Positions 34,480 to 44,402 of a stretch of 64,000 bases of DNA are shown in pieces. The stretch covers positions 1-64,000 of the forward strand of contig CALFDU010000001.1 of the NCBI GenBank assembly GCA_937950315.1, written 5' to 3'. The translations under genes and the position numbers were made by a program. Position 1 is the stretch's first letter. Each line of letters opens with the position of its first letter. Source of the stretch: an uncultured Saprospiraceae bacterium. GTDB taxonomy: Bacteria; Bacteroidota; Bacteroidia; Chitinophagales; Saprospiraceae. Below the pieces are notes generated by a model that was not told where the DNA came from, did not search any database, and worked only from the letters and a program-made list of their open reading frames with translations.

Positions 34480-35302
34480 AGAAAAATTAGTCTCGTTAAT
34501 CAAGCAAAGGCAATCATACTTAAGTGTAGGCCTTGATACTGACCTTGATAAAATACCCACTTATTTATTAGACACAGAGGATCCAATATTTGAATTCAAT
34601 AAGGCCATTATTGATGCTACCCGAGATCTATGTGTTGCTTATAAACCCAATACGGCATTCTATGAATGCTATGGAGCAAAAGGATGGGCTTCTTTACAAA
34701 AGACCATCGATTATATCGGCAAGGATCATTTTATTATCGCTGATGCAAAGCGTGGTGACATAGGAAACACATCTGCTCGATACGCCAAAGCGTTTTTTGA
34801 AGATATGGGAGCCGATGGTGTCACTGTTGCTCCTTACATGGGAGAAGATTCAGTAGGTCCATTTTTTGGGTACGATGGCAAGTGGGTAATTCTTCTTGCA
34901 CTTACGTCAAATAAAGGATCAAAAGATTTTCAGAATGATGTGATTGCTAGTACAGGAAGTGGGAAAAAAGTATACGAAAAAGTAATTGAGACCTCAAGCA
35001 AATGGGGGAGTGAATCTTCCTTGATGTACGTGGTAGGCGCAACCCATCCAGAACAACTAGGAGAGATCAGAAAAATGATCCCCAATCACTTTTTGTTGAT
35101 ACCAGGTGTAGGTGCGCAAGGTGGTGATCTCACAGAAGTATCCAATCAAAGTCTAAATCCAGAATGTGGTATTTTGGTCAACTCTTCACGGGGCATTATT
35201 TATGCATCAAATGGGAAGGACTTTGCAGAAGCGGCAGCATCAAAAGCAAAAGAAATGCAATCAACCATGCAAGCTATTTTGGAAAGCCACAACATCATAT
35301 AA
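34472..35302 (+). CDS. pyrF: Orotidine 5'-phosphate decarboxylase
   Basis: The 276-residue enzyme decarboxylates OMP to UMP, the last step of UMP synthesis. Catalytic Lys/Asp are in '[21 protein letters not shown]' (about 88-108). '[13 protein letters not shown]' opens the barrel, and '[11 protein letters not shown]' with '[12 protein letters not shown]' closes it. Size and motifs fit the longer 'type 2' OMPDC class. Start ATG lies inside the nifU gene, and the stop overlaps the next start by one base (TAATG). Confidence 0.95.
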   Translation: MHKEKLVSLIKQRQSYLSVGLDTDLDKIPTYLLDTEDPIFEFNKAIIDATRDLCVAYKPNTAFYECYGAKGWASLQKTIDYIGKDHFIIADAKRGDIGNTSARYAKAFFEDMGADGVTVAPYMGEDSVGPFFGYDGKWVILLALTSNKGSKDFQNDVIASTGSGKKVYEKVIETSSKWGSESSLMYVVGATHPEQLGEIRKMIPNHFLLIPGVGAQGGDLTEVSNQSLNPECGILVNSSRGIIYASNGKDFAEAAASKAKEMQSTMQAILESHNII

Positions 35303-35766
35303 TGAAACAATTAATCATCTCTATTTTGGTTCTGTCAGTCATGTTACTAAGTGCCTGTAAGGTGCAAGATATCAATTCGCCAAATTTTACATTTGATACA
35401 GAAGCAGCAGCCATTGAAGAAGTAATGCGTAAGCAGGAAGTTGCTTGGTCTCAAGGAGATATTGAAACCTTCATGCAAGGTTATTGGAACTCAGAAAAAT
35501 TAAGTTTTGGTGGTGCCAGAGGCTTTACGTATGGATACGACAATGTCCTTGGAAACTATAAAAAAGGATATCCGACCAAAGAAATCATGGGGAAATTGAC
35601 CTTTGATATAATCGACATTATGCCGGTGTCTTCAGACGCTGCTTACGTACTTGGTAGATATAGTTTGGAAGTACTTGATGATAGTAATCCTACAGGATAC
35701 TTTACTTTGGTGTTTAGAAAAATCAACGGTGACTGGAAGATTGTAACCGATCATACCAGCGGGTAA
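35302..35766 (+). CDS. NTF2-like (DUF4440-type) lipoprotein
   Basis: The 154-residue protein has a lipobox 'LLSAC' (C19) and then a SnoaL/NTF2-like cone fold. Supporting pieces are 'IEEVMRKQEVAWSQGDIETFMQGYWNSEKLSF' (about 39-70), 'YDNVLGNYKKGYP' and the closing 'GYFTLVFRKINGDWKIVTDHTSG'. Related proteins are small binding or isomerase-like domains of unknown role in Bacteroidota. It is translated directly after pyrF (TAATG). pgk converges from the other side with 21 bases between. Confidence 0.82.
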   Translation: MKQLIISILVLSVMLLSACKVQDINSPNFTFDTEAAAIEEVMRKQEVAWSQGDIETFMQGYWNSEKLSFGGARGFTYGYDNVLGNYKKGYPTKEIMGKLTFDIIDIMPVSSDAAYVLGRYSLEVLDDSNPTGYFTLVFRKINGDWKIVTDHTSG

Positions 35767-35787
35767 TCAAAATAGAATTTATTAGTT

Positions 35788-37017
35788 TTAATTATCTGCT
35801 GATTCGACGTACTCTTGTGATTCAATGGCTTTGATTCCTGGAAGTTTTTTGCCTTCCAAAAATTCCAACATAGCACCTCCACCTGTTGAAACAAAACTAA
35901 CTTCGTCCTCTAGGCCAGCCTGTGTAATTGCTGCGACACTATCACCACCTCCTATCATCGAAAAAGCACCTAGAGCAGTTGCATCTGCCGTAGCTCTTGC
36001 AATAGATTGTGTTCCTTTGGCAAAGTTTTCAAATTCAAAAACCCCCACTGGGCCATTCCATAGGATGGTCTTTGAATCTTTGATCACCTTACTGAATTTT
36101 TCAATCGATTTTTCACCAATATCCAATCCCATCCAATTGGCAGGAATTTCCTCACTTTTAACCGTTTTTCTTTCTGCTTCGTTGGAAAATGAATCAGCGA
36201 TGACATTGTCTACGGGTAGGATGATGTCAACACCCTGATCTTCAGCTTTCTTTAAAAGTTTTAAGGCTAAATCTTGGTAATCATCTTCACATAAAGAATC
36301 ACCGATTTCACCACCTTGAGCTTTTGTGAAAGTGTAGCTCATTCCGCCACCTATAATGATGACATTTACAAAGTCAATCAATCTTTCGATCAGTTGGATT
36401 TTATCTGAAACCTTTGCTCCTCCTAGTATGGCTGTAGCTGGTCTCTTAGGACTATTCAATACCTTCTTAGCATTTTGGATTTCCGACTCCATCAAAAGAC
36501 CCAATGAGCGATTAGCTGGTTTGAAATATTTTGCCACAGTGGCTGTTGAAGCGTGCGCTCTATGTGCGGTACCAAATGCATCGTTGATATAAATATCAGC
36601 AAGCTTGGCAAGTTTGGCAGCCATTTCGTCATCGCCTTTAGATTCTCCTTTGTGGAACCTGGTATTTTCCAATAAAAGAATCTCTCCAGCTTGCAGCGAA
36701 TGAGCTTTGTCAAATGCTTCTTCTCCAATACAATCATTGGCAAATTTTACCTCAGCACCTGTTGCACCTTTTAGGTGTTCAACAAGATGACCCAAGCTGA
36801 ATTTTTTTACGTTTATACTTCCATCGTCATTCAATTTTTTTTGAGGTCTCCCTAAGTGAGACATCAAGATAACCGCTGCACCCTTATCCAACAAAGTCTT
36901 AATAGTTGGTAACGCTTTCCTGATTCTTGTATCGTCCGTTATTTTGAATTCGCTATCCAGAGGTACATTAAAATCTACTCTTACCAATACCTTTTTTCCA
37001 CCAACGTCAGTGATCAT
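35788..37017 (-). CDS. pgk: Phosphoglycerate kinase
   Basis: The 409-residue glycolytic enzyme transfers phosphate from 1,3-bisphosphoglycerate to ADP. Visible blocks are '[11 protein letters not shown]', 'LMSHLGRP', '[11 protein letters not shown]' and '[12 protein letters not shown]' for the N-domain. '[17 protein letters not shown]' and '[10 protein letters not shown]' with '[14 protein letters not shown]' mark the C-domain. An in-frame TAG lies directly before the ATG at 37017, so the start is fixed. The N-terminus is a few residues shorter than in most orthologues. gapA lies upstream on the same strand, with a hairpin terminator between them. Confidence 0.97.
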   Translation of the reverse strand: MITDVGGKKVLVRVDFNVPLDSEFKITDDTRIRKALPTIKTLLDKGAAVILMSHLGRPQKKLNDDGSINVKKFSLGHLVEHLKGATGAEVKFANDCIGEEAFDKAHSLQAGEILLLENTRFHKGESKGDDEMAAKLAKLADIYINDAFGTAHRAHASTATVAKYFKPANRSLGLLMESEIQNAKKVLNSPKRPATAILGGAKVSDKIQLIERLIDFVNVIIIGGGMSYTFTKAQGGEIGDSLCEDDYQDLALKLLKKAEDQGVDIILPVDNVIADSFSNEAERKTVKSEEIPANWMGLDIGEKSIEKFSKVIKDSKTILWNGPVGVFEFENFAKGTQSIARATADATALGAFSMIGGGDSVAAITQAGLEDEVSFVSTGGGAMLEFLEGKKLPGIKAIESQEYVESADN

Positions 37018-37040
37018 CTAAATTGAATTTTTTATGAAAG

Positions 37041-37075
37041 AAAAAAGGCTATTTGCTTTAAGCGCAAATAGCCTT
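37041..37075 (-). terminator. Rho-independent terminator between gapA and pgk
   Basis: Arms AAGGCTATTTGC (37045-37056) and GCAAATAGCCTT (37064-37075) pair perfectly over 12 bp with a 7-base loop. On the minus strand a short T-run (37046-37041) follows. It lies just after the gapA stop at 37086. Confidence 0.75.
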
Positions 37076-37085
37076 CTAAAAAATA

Positions 37086-38078
37086 TTATACTCTTCTTAC
37101 AAGATCAGCCAATCTTGCTGAAAATCCTGCTTCATTATCGTACCAACAAACAATTTTAATCAATTTGCCATTTTTTAAAGTTAGGCCTGAATCAAAAATG
37201 CTTGAATGCGGATTTCTTACGATATCTGAAGACACCAATGGAGCCTCTGAATACTCAAGAATTCCTTTCAATTGCTTGCCAGCATATTTCTTAAAAGTCT
37301 TGTTGATTTTTTCAACAGTGACATCTTTTTCTGTTTCAACAGTCAACTCAACCAATGAACCAGTAATTACTGGAACTCTGATTGCCATTGCAAAAATCTT
37401 TCCTGCAACATTTGGCAACACTTTTCCGACTGCGTTTGCAGCACCAGTTGATGTTGGGATGATATTGTATGCAGCAGCTCTTGCTCTTCTTTTGTCAGAG
37501 TGGGGTGCATCCTGAAGTTTCTGGTCAGAAGTATAAGCATGGGTAGTTGTCATCGTACCTGTAACCAATCCCCAGTTTTCATCAACGATTTTCAACATTG
37601 GTGCAAGACAGTTGGTCGTACAAGATGCATTGCTTACCAATTTATCTTTTTTAGTTAGAATATCATCGTTAACTCCTAGCACAACAGTCTTTACGCCTTC
37701 TCCTTTTGCTGGTGCAGAAAGAACAACTTTCTTTGCTCCGGCTTTTAAGTGCAAACTCATTGCATCTTTGGTTCTAAAAAAACCTGTACACTCAACTACA
37801 ACATCAATTTTTAACTTTTTCCAAGGAAGTTTTGCTGGATCTCTTTGAGATAAAGCAACAATAGATTTTCTACCTACTTTGATAGAATCATCATCTGATG
37901 AAACTTTCGCATCCAATATCCCATGTGCACTATCGTGCTTCAATAGGTGAGCAAGTGTTGCATTGTCTGTTAAATCGTTAACAGCAACCACTTCAATGTT
38001 TCTGTCGTTCATTAAATTTCTGAAAGTCAATCTTCCGATTCTTCCAAATCCATTAATAGCTACTCTTTTTTTTGCCAT
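37086..38078 (-). CDS. gapA: Glyceraldehyde-3-phosphate dehydrogenase, type I
   Basis: The 330-residue NAD-binding enzyme oxidises glyceraldehyde-3-phosphate. 'VAINGFGRIGRLTFRN' is the Rossmann start. Asp in 'VNDLTDNATL' (D35) favours NAD over NADP. The catalytic motif is 'SNASCTTNCLAP' with C153, and 'HAYTSDQKLQDAPH' with 'RRARAAAYNIIPTSTGAA' follows. The end 'WYDNEAGFSARLADLVRRV' is typical. It stands upstream of pgk; the terminator between them suggests mostly separate transcripts. Confidence 0.97.
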   Translation of the reverse strand: MAKKRVAINGFGRIGRLTFRNLMNDRNIEVVAVNDLTDNATLAHLLKHDSAHGILDAKVSSDDDSIKVGRKSIVALSQRDPAKLPWKKLKIDVVVECTGFFRTKDAMSLHLKAGAKKVVLSAPAKGEGVKTVVLGVNDDILTKKDKLVSNASCTTNCLAPMLKIVDENWGLVTGTMTTTHAYTSDQKLQDAPHSDKRRARAAAYNIIPTSTGAANAVGKVLPNVAGKIFAMAIRVPVITGSLVELTVETEKDVTVEKINKTFKKYAGKQLKGILEYSEAPLVSSDIVRNPHSSIFDSGLTLKNGKLIKIVCWYDNEAGFSARLADLVRRV

Positions 38079-38116
38079 GATTATTATTAGTTAGTGTATT
38101 ATTTACAATTATTACT

Positions 38117-38124
38117 CAAATGTA
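38117..38124 (-). promoter_or_regulatory. Candidate -7 box for gapA (TACATTTG on minus strand)
   Basis: TACATTTG fits the consensus and lies about 40 bases upstream of the gapA ATG, in the gap to the small membrane-protein gene. A -33 TTG is not evident. Confidence 0.35.
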
Positions 38125-38170
38125 GTCTAAATCTAGCTTTTATGCCGTTTTATTAGTCATTTTTGGTCAT

Positions 38171-38383
38171 TTATGACTCAAATTCAGAATGATCAAGTCT
38201 AGACATGTACATGAATATCAATCCGCCAATAAGCATACCTAATTTGATAACAAGCGCAACTATTGCTGAGAAATTATCCAACCAAGCCAATAATGTCAGC
38301 TTGATGCCCATTAATCCGAGTAGGATAGATAGAAAACCCATCACAAAAAGTATGTAACCGCCGACACTGTACACTGACTTCAT
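38171..38383 (-). CDS. Small integral membrane protein, function unknown
   Basis: The 70-residue protein has two hydrophobic helices, about residues 5-27 ('VGGYILFVMGFLSILLGLMG') and 41-60 ('IVALVIKLGMLIGGLIFMYM'). A short polar loop joins them, and a charged end 'SRLDHSEFES' follows. ATG at 38383 (MKSVYS) is preferred over further upstream starts that add only a short low-complexity 'MYIN'-like leader. Function is not recognised. It precedes gapA on the same strand with a gap of about 90 bases, and co-expression is possible but not shown. Small two-helix proteins like this are common and hard to classify. Confidence 0.6.
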   Translation of the reverse strand: MKSVYSVGGYILFVMGFLSILLGLMGIKLTLLAWLDNFSAIVALVIKLGMLIGGLIFMYMSRLDHSEFES

Positions 38384-38450
38384 ATTACTATTTATATACA
38401 TATACAATCAATTCCTTGTAAGAATGTTGTGCCAATTGTAACTTGCATGT

Positions 38451-39320
38451 GTGGAAGAAAAAACACCAACTCTCAAGATCGTCGAGTGTCCTCGGGATGC
38501 CATGCAAGGAATTCATGAATTTATTCCTACTGAGCACAAAATTAAGTATATAAATCAACTTCTAAGAGTAGGATACGATACAATTGATTTTGGTTCTTTT
38601 GTTTCTCCCAAGGCCATCCCTCAAATGGCGGATACAAAGCAAGTTCTTGAAGGATTAGAATTGGATGAGTCAAGCTCAAAATTATCTTGTATTGTTGCCA
38701 ATATGAGAGGAGCAAATGAAGCGATTAAATATGAAGAAATCGATTTGTTGGGTTTCCCCTTTTCTATCAGTGAAACTTTTCAGAAAAGAAATACAAATAC
38801 CAGTATTGCCGAGTCTTTTGATACGGTCAAAGCGATCCAAGAACTATGCGTAAAATCCAACAAAAAATTACTAATTTATATTTCTATGGGCTTTGGCAAC
38901 CCTTATGGGGATCCTTGGAATGTTGAAATATGCCAAGAATGGGTTGATAAAATGGCAGAAGAAGGAATTAAGATCATTGCTTTATCAGATACAATCGGAG
39001 TAGCCAATCCTCAGAATATAAAATACTTATATAAAAACCTCATTCCACCTTATCCCGATGTGGAGTTTGGTGCACATTTTCATACGAGACCAGATGAGTG
39101 GAGAGAAAAAGTAGAGGCGGCACATCTTGCAGGTTGTTATCGATACGATGGAGCCATTAAAGGATATGGAGGCTGCCCAATGGCCAAAGACGATTTGACA
39201 GGTAATATGGCGACTGAAAACTTGTATTATTATTTTGAAGAAATGAATGTAGAAACTGGACTTTCGTCAAATGCTTTTGTCAAGGCTATGGGTATGGCAT
39301 CTGATATTTTTCCAATATAG
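38451..39320 (+). CDS. HMG-CoA lyase-like aldolase (HMGL-like family)
   Basis: The 289-residue TIM-barrel protein resembles hydroxymethylglutaryl-CoA lyase, which splits HMG-CoA to acetyl-CoA and acetoacetate in leucine and ketone metabolism. 'IVECPRDAMQG' replaces the usual 'EVGPRDGLQ'. 'TIDFGSFVSPKAIPQMADT' matches the substrate loop, and 'GAHFHTRPDEW' supplies a His-x-His where relatives have HxH in 'HxHDTYG'. 'GYGGCPMAKDDLTGNMATENLYYY' matches the 'GCPYAxGASGNVATE' segment. The start is GTG at 38451. Because several signature positions differ, another HMGL-like substrate is possible. Confidence 0.83.
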   Translation: MEEKTPTLKIVECPRDAMQGIHEFIPTEHKIKYINQLLRVGYDTIDFGSFVSPKAIPQMADTKQVLEGLELDESSSKLSCIVANMRGANEAIKYEEIDLLGFPFSISETFQKRNTNTSIAESFDTVKAIQELCVKSNKKLLIYISMGFGNPYGDPWNVEICQEWVDKMAEEGIKIIALSDTIGVANPQNIKYLYKNLIPPYPDVEFGAHFHTRPDEWREKVEAAHLAGCYRYDGAIKGYGGCPMAKDDLTGNMATENLYYYFEEMNVETGLSSNAFVKAMGMASDIFPI

Positions 39321-39356
39321 ATGACACAGAATAAAACAAACAGAGCGATTAAATAA

Positions 39357-39884
39357 GTGGACTGGAAAAACGAAGAAGGGTATAAAGTGTTGTTCAATGC
39401 ATATTACAATGTATTGTGCAATTATGCTTATAAGATTCTTCAGAATGATATGGACGCGGAAGATGTTGTTATTGAAGTTTTTGTCCATTTTTGGACCAAT
39501 AAGGACAAGATTAAGGTTGAAGAAGGAAAACTCAAATCTTACTTGTTCAGTTCTGTGAAAAACAAGGCATTTGAATTGATAAGATCTGGTAAAATTAGAG
39601 AGAAGCACAACCAGTATTATTCGGACATAATGGCAGCAAATGCGGACGATTCAAGTCTCGATGAAGACTTATTTTTAATTAGAGAAGCACTAAAGCGTTC
39701 TTTGCGACACTTGTCTCCTAAAACAAAGGAAGTTTATTTGTTACGTACGCAAAATGGTCTAACTTTCGCAGAAATTGCTGCAGCATTGAATATTAACAGA
39801 AGAACAGCAGAGAATCATATGGCAAATGCCATTAAAAAATTAAGAGAATTGGTTAAGGAAAACATGAAAATTTATAACAGCTAA
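39357..39884 (+). CDS. ECF RNA polymerase sigma factor
   Basis: The 175-residue sigma-70 family factor has region 2 around 'YYNVLCNYAYKILQNDMDAEDVVIEVFVHFW', residues about 15-45. Region 4 around 'LRHLSPKTKEVYLLRTQNGLTFAEIAAALNINRRTAENHMANAIKKL' lies at about 118-165. It lacks region 3 and belongs to the Bacteroidota FecI-like family. The start is GTG at 39357. The FecR-type anti-sigma gene begins one base after its stop, so the pair is translationally linked. It is expected to switch on the receptor and lipoprotein downstream. Confidence 0.92.
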   Translation: MDWKNEEGYKVLFNAYYNVLCNYAYKILQNDMDAEDVVIEVFVHFWTNKDKIKVEEGKLKSYLFSSVKNKAFELIRSGKIREKHNQYYSDIMAANADDSSLDEDLFLIREALKRSLRHLSPKTKEVYLLRTQNGLTFAEIAAALNINRRTAENHMANAIKKLRELVKENMKIYNS

Positions 39885-39885
39885 G

Positions 39886-40839
39886 ATGGATATTCAAGAA
39901 GTAATTTTAAAAGTTTTGAATAAGAAGGATGCAGCAGCTGAATACGAGCAATTAAAAGTGTGGAAGGCTGAAACTGAAGACAATCTTAAAATATACCAAG
40001 AAATAAACAACATTGTGGAACAAGGAAATCATTTAAAGGATTATAAAGAATACGATGTAGAATCAGGTTATGCCAGATTCAAAAATCAAATCTCAGATTC
40101 AACCAATGGCTGGATAAAATATGCTGTTGCTGGATTCATTTTATGTATTGGTGCATTTTACCTGATAAACAATAGTTCAAAAACAACTACCGAAGAGATT
40201 ACACCACAAATTTATCAAGCAGAAAATACAATCAAACCCTTTGATCTAAAAGATGGATCAACAATTACCATGAATACCGGAGCAGTTGTTACAGAAATGA
40301 CTGACTTTACTAAAATTAGACAAGTTGCCTTAAGTGGAGAGGCATTTTTTGATATTCAACCAGATAAAAGCAGACCTTTCAGAGTCAAATTAGACGATGA
40401 CCTTTTTGTAGAAGTTTTAGGAACTTCATTCAATATTATCAATACAGAAAATGAGTTTAACATTACGGTTGAATCTGGGCACGTCGAGTTAAAAACCTTA
40501 GGAAGAACCATCTCACTTTACAAAGGTGACGCTGTTAAATTACACGAAGATACATTGGTTAAATACAAGCAAAAAACAAGCAATCATTTAAGCTGGATGA
40601 AAAAAGAATTGACATTTAAAAATGCACCAATCACTGCCGTCTTGGATGATGTATCTGCCCATTTTGAAACAAGTTTTGATGTGAGTAGTAAAGTCGCAAA
40701 TAGTGACTGTAACTTGTCAAGTACTTTTAATACAGAAAGTCTCCAGCAAATTATGGTAGAGCTTTCTAAAATGGTAGAACTATCATTTACAAAAGAAAAA
40801 GATGGTTCATATATCATCGAGGATATAAGATGTAAATGA
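39886..40839 (+). CDS. FecR-family anti-sigma factor
   Basis: The 317-residue protein has a cytoplasmic N-terminal segment for sigma binding, then a transmembrane helix near 83-101 ('WIKYAVAGFILCIGAFYLI'). A periplasmic FecR domain follows, with 'PFDLKDGSTITMNTGAVV' and 'VALSGEAFFDIQPDKSRPFRV'. The C-terminus (about 245-317, 'LSWMKKELTFKNAPITAVLDDVSAHF') is a DUF4974-type domain. It would hold the sigma factor until the STN-containing receptor signals. It overlaps the receptor start by 4 bases (ATGA). Confidence 0.92.
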   Translation: MDIQEVILKVLNKKDAAAEYEQLKVWKAETEDNLKIYQEINNIVEQGNHLKDYKEYDVESGYARFKNQISDSTNGWIKYAVAGFILCIGAFYLINNSSKTTTEEITPQIYQAENTIKPFDLKDGSTITMNTGAVVTEMTDFTKIRQVALSGEAFFDIQPDKSRPFRVKLDDDLFVEVLGTSFNIINTENEFNITVESGHVELKTLGRTISLYKGDAVKLHEDTLVKYKQKTSNHLSWMKKELTFKNAPITAVLDDVSAHFETSFDVSSKVANSDCNLSSTFNTESLQQIMVELSKMVELSFTKEKDGSYIIEDIRCK

Positions 40840-43403
40840 GATTCCTTAGAGTAATATGTTTCATTTTACTCTACCTTTTAAGCACTAATTCTAATAAGCT
40901 AAGCGCCCAAGGTAAACTGAGTGAACAATGGATTCCCAATCCATCAGACACCACTTATGAAAACATCATTGAACACCTTGAAGTTGACTACCAATTATCT
41001 TTCAATTATAGCCCCAACATTTTAAAGTCCGACCACGTTTTCCCCGTGAGAGGATCGTCGAGTATTAAGGAATTATTCGATCTGATTTTCATTGAGCAAT
41101 CTATCGACTATGATATTCTTGATGATACTAGGATACTCTTGTACCGCAGAAAATCAAATAAAATTTCCATCTCAGGAGTTATCCGTGATTTTGAATCTAA
41201 AGAATCAATACCTGCAGCTTCTATTTTTATAAAAGAAACCAATCAATTCATCGTGGCCACCGATGATGGTTATTTTTATTTAGAAGCAAATGATGTAGAT
41301 AGTCTTTCATTAACTTTTAACTCTATCAGTTATAATGAAACATCCCAAGTAAAAAGGAAGTCAGAGGATAAGTTGGTGGTTGAGCTTAAAGCAAATGTCA
41401 ATGCACCTATAATTGTAATCACGCCAAAAATAGTAGCAAATGATTACATAAAAGGAACACCTGGCCCAGGAATAAGTCCCCTGGGTTTGGATGAAATCAC
41501 AGAGCAAATTAAGAATAATCCAATGGTCCAGAATGGGAATGAAGGTCAGACAGGATTTGTCGTAAAAGGAAGTACAACCGATCAGAATTTAATACTGATG
41601 GATGGCATGCCAGTATACAACGCGAGCCATATTGGAGGCCTTTCTTCTATATTTATTGGCTCAGCAGTAAAAGATGTAAAGGTACATACATCGGGCATTT
41701 CGGCTCAATACGGTGGAAAACTTGCTTCAGTTATGGATATTCAAATCAAGGAGGGAAATACGGAGGAAATACATGGTCGTTTTACAACCGGCTTAACCGG
41801 TGCTGAAGCACATATAGAAAGCCCAATAATTAAAAACAAAACGGCTTTATCCTTGTCTGGAAGATATAGTTGGTTGGATCTGTTATCAGACAGTTTTTTT
41901 GAACAGTATGAAGATAGTTCAATCAATTACTACGACGTATATGCCAAACTTCATCATAAAATTAGTGCGACCAATCGGCTGAGCTTGAGTTTCTATAAAG
42001 GCAACGATCAATTGTATTTGCTTTCGGAAGAAAGACTAGGAGCAAATTTAATTACTGATTCAGCAGAGCACGATTTTAATTGGGGCAATGAGATATTAAG
42101 TTTGCAATGGAACTGGCTTATCAATAAAGCAGTTTCAGTAAACTCCAAAATAGGCTATAGTAAATATAAATTAAGAGGAGTTGGTGAGTACTTTATTTCT
42201 GATATTGATGAGCAGGAATTATTTACAGATATCAGTGCAAGTTCTGAAATACAAGATCTTGTAGCTAGTACTAAGTTTGATATATACAACACCTCCATTG
42301 GAAAAGTAAATTTTGGGGCAAATGTCATTTTACATTCGTTTAAACCAGAGCTGTTGGAAATTCAATTTGTTGATGGAGTCATTACGAGTGAAAATGGAAC
42401 ATTGGCAGAAGAAAGCAAAGCATTAGAAGTAAATGGATTTGTTGAAAATGAAATTGAATTTGGAGACCGCGCTACATTCAGAGGAGGTTTGCACATATCT
42501 AATTTTTCAGACCAAGATACTAGCTTCTTTATAATTGAACCGAGAGCAAAAATGAGTTGGAAAATCAATAAGCAAATCATTGATTTGAATCTCTCATTAA
42601 ATCATCAATATATTCATTTACTAACCAACCCTGGAACGGGTTTGCCCTCAGATCTTTGGGTGCCATCTAGTAAGGATATTTCGCCAGCAAGATCACAAGA
42701 ATTATCTTTGGATTATCGATTGAATTTCAATGAAAATTGGAGTTTCCAAGGCCATGCCTATGTAAAAATGATGACCTCCATCAAGAGTTATAAGGGAACA
42801 TCAGATGTAATTTTTAGATTGTTAGGAGAAAATATTGAGTTGGGGCAATTTGTAACTAGTGAACCAGATTGGAGGGATAGAGTTGAAGAGGGTAGAGGAT
42901 TTTCTACAGGCATTGGAGGGTTGATAAAATATGAATCTGAAAAGTGGAATTTTTTCAGCTCGTATAGTTATAATTATACAAGTAATCTCTTCAACCAACA
43001 AGAGGGATTTTTCTTTGCAAGACATCATAGACCTCACGATATTTTGGTCCAAGCTAGTTTTATGTTTAACGAAAATTGGAGCGCTTGTACAAAATTTGTT
43101 TACGGAAGCGGCATCAGATATACTTTCCCTGCTGAGTTCATTCCAGGGCCACCTGTTGAATTTAGACCATTAGGAAGGAATTTAGAAACATTAGACGCTT
43201 TTCATCACCTTGATGTGAATATTAAGTACAAGAAGAAGTACAGCTATGGTACTATAGATGTTAATGTCGGCGTCTATAATTTGTACAATAGAGAAAATAT
43301 TTTCTTCACTTATTTAAAACTTGATAACAATTTAGCACCTGAAGAAGAAAAAATTGGACTTCTAAGGCTTTTGCCCAATGCATCTTTGTCTTTTTCTTTC
43401 TAA
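40836..43403 (+). CDS. TonB-dependent receptor with N-terminal STN signalling domain
   Basis: The 855-residue receptor has a signal peptide ('VICFILLYLLSTNSNKLSAQ'). An STN domain (about 40-105, 'IIEHLEVDYQLSFNYSP' to 'RILLYRRK') contacts the FecR protein. A CarboxypepD_reg-like beta-sandwich (about 110-190) and a plug (about 210-330) follow; the plug core is 'NPMVQNGNEGQTGFVVKGSTTDQN' and 'LMDGMPVYNASHIGG'. The barrel ends 'LLPNASLSFSF'. It is the transducer of a cell-surface signalling system with the two genes before it. The ligand is unknown. The STN and sigma pair distinguish it from the receptor at 10511. Confidence 0.93.
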   Translation: MRFLRVICFILLYLLSTNSNKLSAQGKLSEQWIPNPSDTTYENIIEHLEVDYQLSFNYSPNILKSDHVFPVRGSSSIKELFDLIFIEQSIDYDILDDTRILLYRRKSNKISISGVIRDFESKESIPAASIFIKETNQFIVATDDGYFYLEANDVDSLSLTFNSISYNETSQVKRKSEDKLVVELKANVNAPIIVITPKIVANDYIKGTPGPGISPLGLDEITEQIKNNPMVQNGNEGQTGFVVKGSTTDQNLILMDGMPVYNASHIGGLSSIFIGSAVKDVKVHTSGISAQYGGKLASVMDIQIKEGNTEEIHGRFTTGLTGAEAHIESPIIKNKTALSLSGRYSWLDLLSDSFFEQYEDSSINYYDVYAKLHHKISATNRLSLSFYKGNDQLYLLSEERLGANLITDSAEHDFNWGNEILSLQWNWLINKAVSVNSKIGYSKYKLRGVGEYFISDIDEQELFTDISASSEIQDLVASTKFDIYNTSIGKVNFGANVILHSFKPELLEIQFVDGVITSENGTLAEESKALEVNGFVENEIEFGDRATFRGGLHISNFSDQDTSFFIIEPRAKMSWKINKQIIDLNLSLNHQYIHLLTNPGTGLPSDLWVPSSKDISPARSQELSLDYRLNFNENWSFQGHAYVKMMTSIKSYKGTSDVIFRLLGENIELGQFVTSEPDWRDRVEEGRGFSTGIGGLIKYESEKWNFFSSYSYNYTSNLFNQQEGFFFARHHRPHDILVQASFMFNENWSACTKFVYGSGIRYTFPAEFIPGPPVEFRPLGRNLETLDAFHHLDVNIKYKKKYSYGTIDVNVGVYNLYNRENIFFTYLKLDNNLAPEEEKIGLLRLLPNASLSFSF

Positions 43404-43465
43404 TTTTAACAAAAAACCAAAATAAATTCGATCTTTTTGACGTATCTTTAGGAAGTAAGTAATTA

Positions 43466-44326
43466 ATGCGGACAACAAACAAAATATTATACCTTTCTAC
43501 AATACTTTCATTAGTACTAGCATCGTGTGTCCAAGAACCAGGAGAGTTCAAACCTTCCTTAAATATAATTTCTCTGCTCAATCCAGATGAGGCCTTTGAA
43601 GTAATTGTTAGTCATACTGCACCAGCCTTAGGGAATCATGATAATTTAGAAGTTAAAGATGCAGAGGTTTATATAATCAATAACCAGACAAGAGAAGAGA
43701 TTCTCCTCTCTCATACAAAAAATGGATCTTACATTTCAAATGGAGTCAAGCCTATTCCTGGACATGATTATGAGATTCAAGTAGAAGCTCCTGGATTTGA
43801 AAAAGCATTTGCTGCTACGTATGTTCCTGATTTAGACAATATTGAAGTGTTTGTTCCTGAAAATCAAAGTGGAAAAGAAAAGATTCAGTTTACTTTTTCT
43901 GCAAAATTACAATCAAGTAACTCAAGTTATTTCGCTTATGAAATAATTTACTCAGGTCAAGAAATAATCGAAGAAGAGCAAGATGTACCTTTGGATGATC
44001 TGAGCGTACCTGTAAATGAAAAACCAGGTTTGATCATCAGGTCATTAAATCCAATTCTTGGGGCTGTTTCAGATGGTTCTACTACAACGATAAGTGGTCA
44101 GAATACAACAAATCCTGAAGGTGAATTGGCCAGTATAGAAAATGTATCATTGAGGATAGTGGCTGTTTCTCCTCAATATTATGACTACTTAATGCACGAA
44201 CAAGACCCTAACGGAATTCACTATTCATCCGTATATGTCAATGAAAATGACGTTTTTACAAATTTTGTAGGTGCATATGGCGTATTTGGAGGGCTAAACG
44301 AAAGAACTATTAAATTGGTTGAATAA
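43466..44326 (+). CDS. DUF4249 family lipoprotein, second copy
   Basis: The 286-residue lipoprotein has lipobox 'VLASC' (C21) and the DUF4249 pattern 'PSLNIISLLNPDEAFEVIVSHTAPALGNHDNLEVKDAEVYI' near residues 30-70. Compared with the copy at 12914 it is shorter by 25 residues and quite diverged, but the partnership with a TonB receptor immediately upstream is the same. It is therefore the likely accessory lipoprotein of the signalling receptor. It ends 109 bases before the ABC exporter, with no obvious terminator. Confidence 0.82.
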   Translation: MRTTNKILYLSTILSLVLASCVQEPGEFKPSLNIISLLNPDEAFEVIVSHTAPALGNHDNLEVKDAEVYIINNQTREEILLSHTKNGSYISNGVKPIPGHDYEIQVEAPGFEKAFAATYVPDLDNIEVFVPENQSGKEKIQFTFSAKLQSSNSSYFAYEIIYSGQEIIEEEQDVPLDDLSVPVNEKPGLIIRSLNPILGAVSDGSTTTISGQNTTNPEGELASIENVSLRIVAVSPQYYDYLMHEQDPNGIHYSSVYVNENDVFTNFVGAYGVFGGLNERTIKLVE

Positions 44327-44402
44327 TTACATTCATCGAAGTCAATATTTAATTCATCTTATTTTCATTTTATTTATTTCTACTTCATAACTATTAGGAT
44401 GT

